A stretch of DNA of 8,662 nt from Gemmatimonadota bacterium. Lineage in GTDB: Bacteria; Gemmatimonadota; Gemmatimonadetes; Longimicrobiales; Gaopeijiaceae. Location: the NCBI GenBank assembly GCA_007127575.1, contig SKZC01000422.1, forward strand, positions 1 through 8,662. Reading direction: 5' to 3'. The translations under genes and the position numbers were made by a program. Of the stretch, positions 8,172-8,662 are shown in pieces. Under the pieces are notes generated by a model that was not told the origin of the DNA, did no database searches, and was given only the letters and a program-made list of their open reading frames with translations. Each line of letters starts with the position of its first letter. Position 1 is the first letter of the stretch.

Positions 8172-8267
8172 GGCAGGCCCCATCTGCCATCAGTGGAAAG
8201 GGGGATCTCTGCGGGAACCGCGCCCCCTACTGGCGACTGCGCCCCCCCGAGGGGACAGCCCGCAGTC
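8172..8267 (+). other. Three successive stem-loops after the transporter; possible terminator or structured leader
   Basis: Three inverted repeats follow the transporter stop codon. First, GGCAG (8172-8176) pairs with CTGCC (8184-8188). Second, AGGGGG (8199-8204) pairs with CCCCCT (8223-8228), enclosing an inner GCGG-GAA-CCGC stem (8211-8221). Third, GACTGCG (8235-8241) pairs with CGCAGTC (8261-8267), enclosing a C-run/GGGG pairing. The third has an alternative fold, GGGGAC (8251-8256) with GTCCCC (8265-8270). No T-tract follows closely, so this is not a textbook intrinsic terminator. It could be a terminator of the U-poor kind, or part of the leader of the lipoprotein gene. Confidence 0.4.
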
Positions 8268-8321
8268 CCCGTGGAGATTTCCTGGGGATGACGGGTATCA
8301 AGAAAGCCGTTAGACTCAGGC

Positions 8322-8327
8322 TACACT
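8322..8327 (+). promoter_or_regulatory. Weak -10-like box (TACACT) upstream of the lipoprotein gene
   Basis: TACACT matches TATAAT at four of six positions and lies 22 bp before the ATG at 8350. That leaves room for a short leader containing the GGAG ribosome binding site at 8339-8342. A second similar box, TAGACT, is at 8311-8316. Neither has a convincing -35 partner. Confidence 0.22.
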
Positions 8328-8349
8328 CACCAAAGCTCGGAGTGGAGTC

Positions 8350-8662
8350 ATGGTCCGGACCCTCCGAAGTTCAGCGGTTTCCACCGCTCTGCCCGCTCTT
8401 GCTGTAGCCGCCCTTCTGATCGTGGGGGGTTGCGCTTCCACGGGCTCCGGCGGCGGCGGATCCGGCTCCAACCTCACTCGCGAGGATATCGAGCAGGTCT
8501 CGGTCTCCGATGCCTACGAACTCGTCCAACGCCTCCGACCTCGGTGGCTCCAGTCCCGGGGCCAGATTTCGTTCCAGAACCCGGACGCCGGCTACGCCGT
8601 GGTGTACGTGGACGGGATGCGCTTCGGTCCCTTGAACTCCCTCCGGCAGATCAGCCCGGAGA
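8350..8662 (+). CDS. Predicted lipoprotein with a short plug-like conserved domain, 3' truncated
   Basis: The frame opens with ATG at 8350 and is still open at the window edge after 104 residues. GGAG at 8339-8342 is spaced 7 nt from the start. The N-terminus is a lipoprotein signal peptide: basic residues R3 and R6, a hydrophobic stretch (about 13-25), and the lipobox VGGC with C28 as the lipidated residue. A flexible Ser/Gly linker follows (about 29-40). The conserved part begins DAYELVQRLRPRWL and continues through a QISF strand to VVYVDGMRFGPLNSLRQISPE. The VYVDG plus downstream Leu-x-x-Ile pattern resembles the plug segment of TonB-dependent receptors. I associate such short standalone lipoproteins with Gemmatimonadota genomes. 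The role is unknown, presumably at an outer-membrane or periplasmic face. Confidence 0.8.
   Translation, partial: MVRTLRSSAVSTALPALAVAALLIVGGCASTGSGGGGSGSNLTREDIEQVSVSDAYELVQRLRPRWLQSRGQISFQNPDAGYAVVYVDGMRFGPLNSLRQISPE

Overview
The window is GC-rich chromosomal bacterial DNA with housekeeping-type content. The best lineage hint is the last, truncated gene. It encodes a lipoprotein whose short conserved region (around DAYELVQRLRPRWL and VVYVDGMRFG) resembles small plug-like lipoproteins that I associate with Gemmatimonadota. That assignment is an inference from memory and was not searched. I see no CRISPR array, insertion sequence, integrase or phage gene.

Layout. (1) 1-864, plus strand: 3' part of an ABC transporter ATPase of the molybdate/sulfate/spermidine (CUT1-like) type with a C-terminal TOBE domain, most like ModC. 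Its Walker A lies outside the window. (2) 865-1051: non-coding, holding an imperfect duplication of the 3' end of the adjacent tRNA gene plus its flank, and a 9-bp-stem hairpin. (3) 1052-1510, minus strand: an RNA locus in which RNase P RNA (rnpB, about 1137-1510) lies 11 nt upstream of a tRNA-Arg(CCG) gene (1052-1125). (4) 1627-4992, minus strand: one 1121-residue protein of unknown function with a very large, mostly helical soluble region and about four C-terminal membrane segments. It lies upstream of rnpB on the same strand. (5) 4993-5099: a 107-bp divergent intergenic region with no clear Shine-Dalgarno sequence for either gene, but a TAnnnT box 4-7 nt before each ATG, suggesting leaderless mRNAs. 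(6) 5100-6197, plus strand: a PA0069-type (SplB-like) radical SAM protein. (7) 6368-8170, plus strand: an SLC13/DASS-type anion transporter split by two RCK_C (TrkA_C) domains. (8) 8171-8349: a spacer with three successive stem-loops. (9) 8350 to the end, plus strand: start of the lipoprotein gene.

How the parts work together. The closest functional link is between rnpB and its neighbour: RNase P RNA appears to be co-transcribed with one of its own substrates, so cutting the tRNA 5' end would also trim the 3' end of the ribozyme. The protein genes look like independent units. The modC-like gene belongs to a transporter operon that starts outside the window, and nothing ties the radical SAM protein to the DASS transporter beyond shared strand and a 170-bp gap. 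The least explained items are the 1121-residue protein, the rnpB-tRNA tandem and the partial tRNA duplication.
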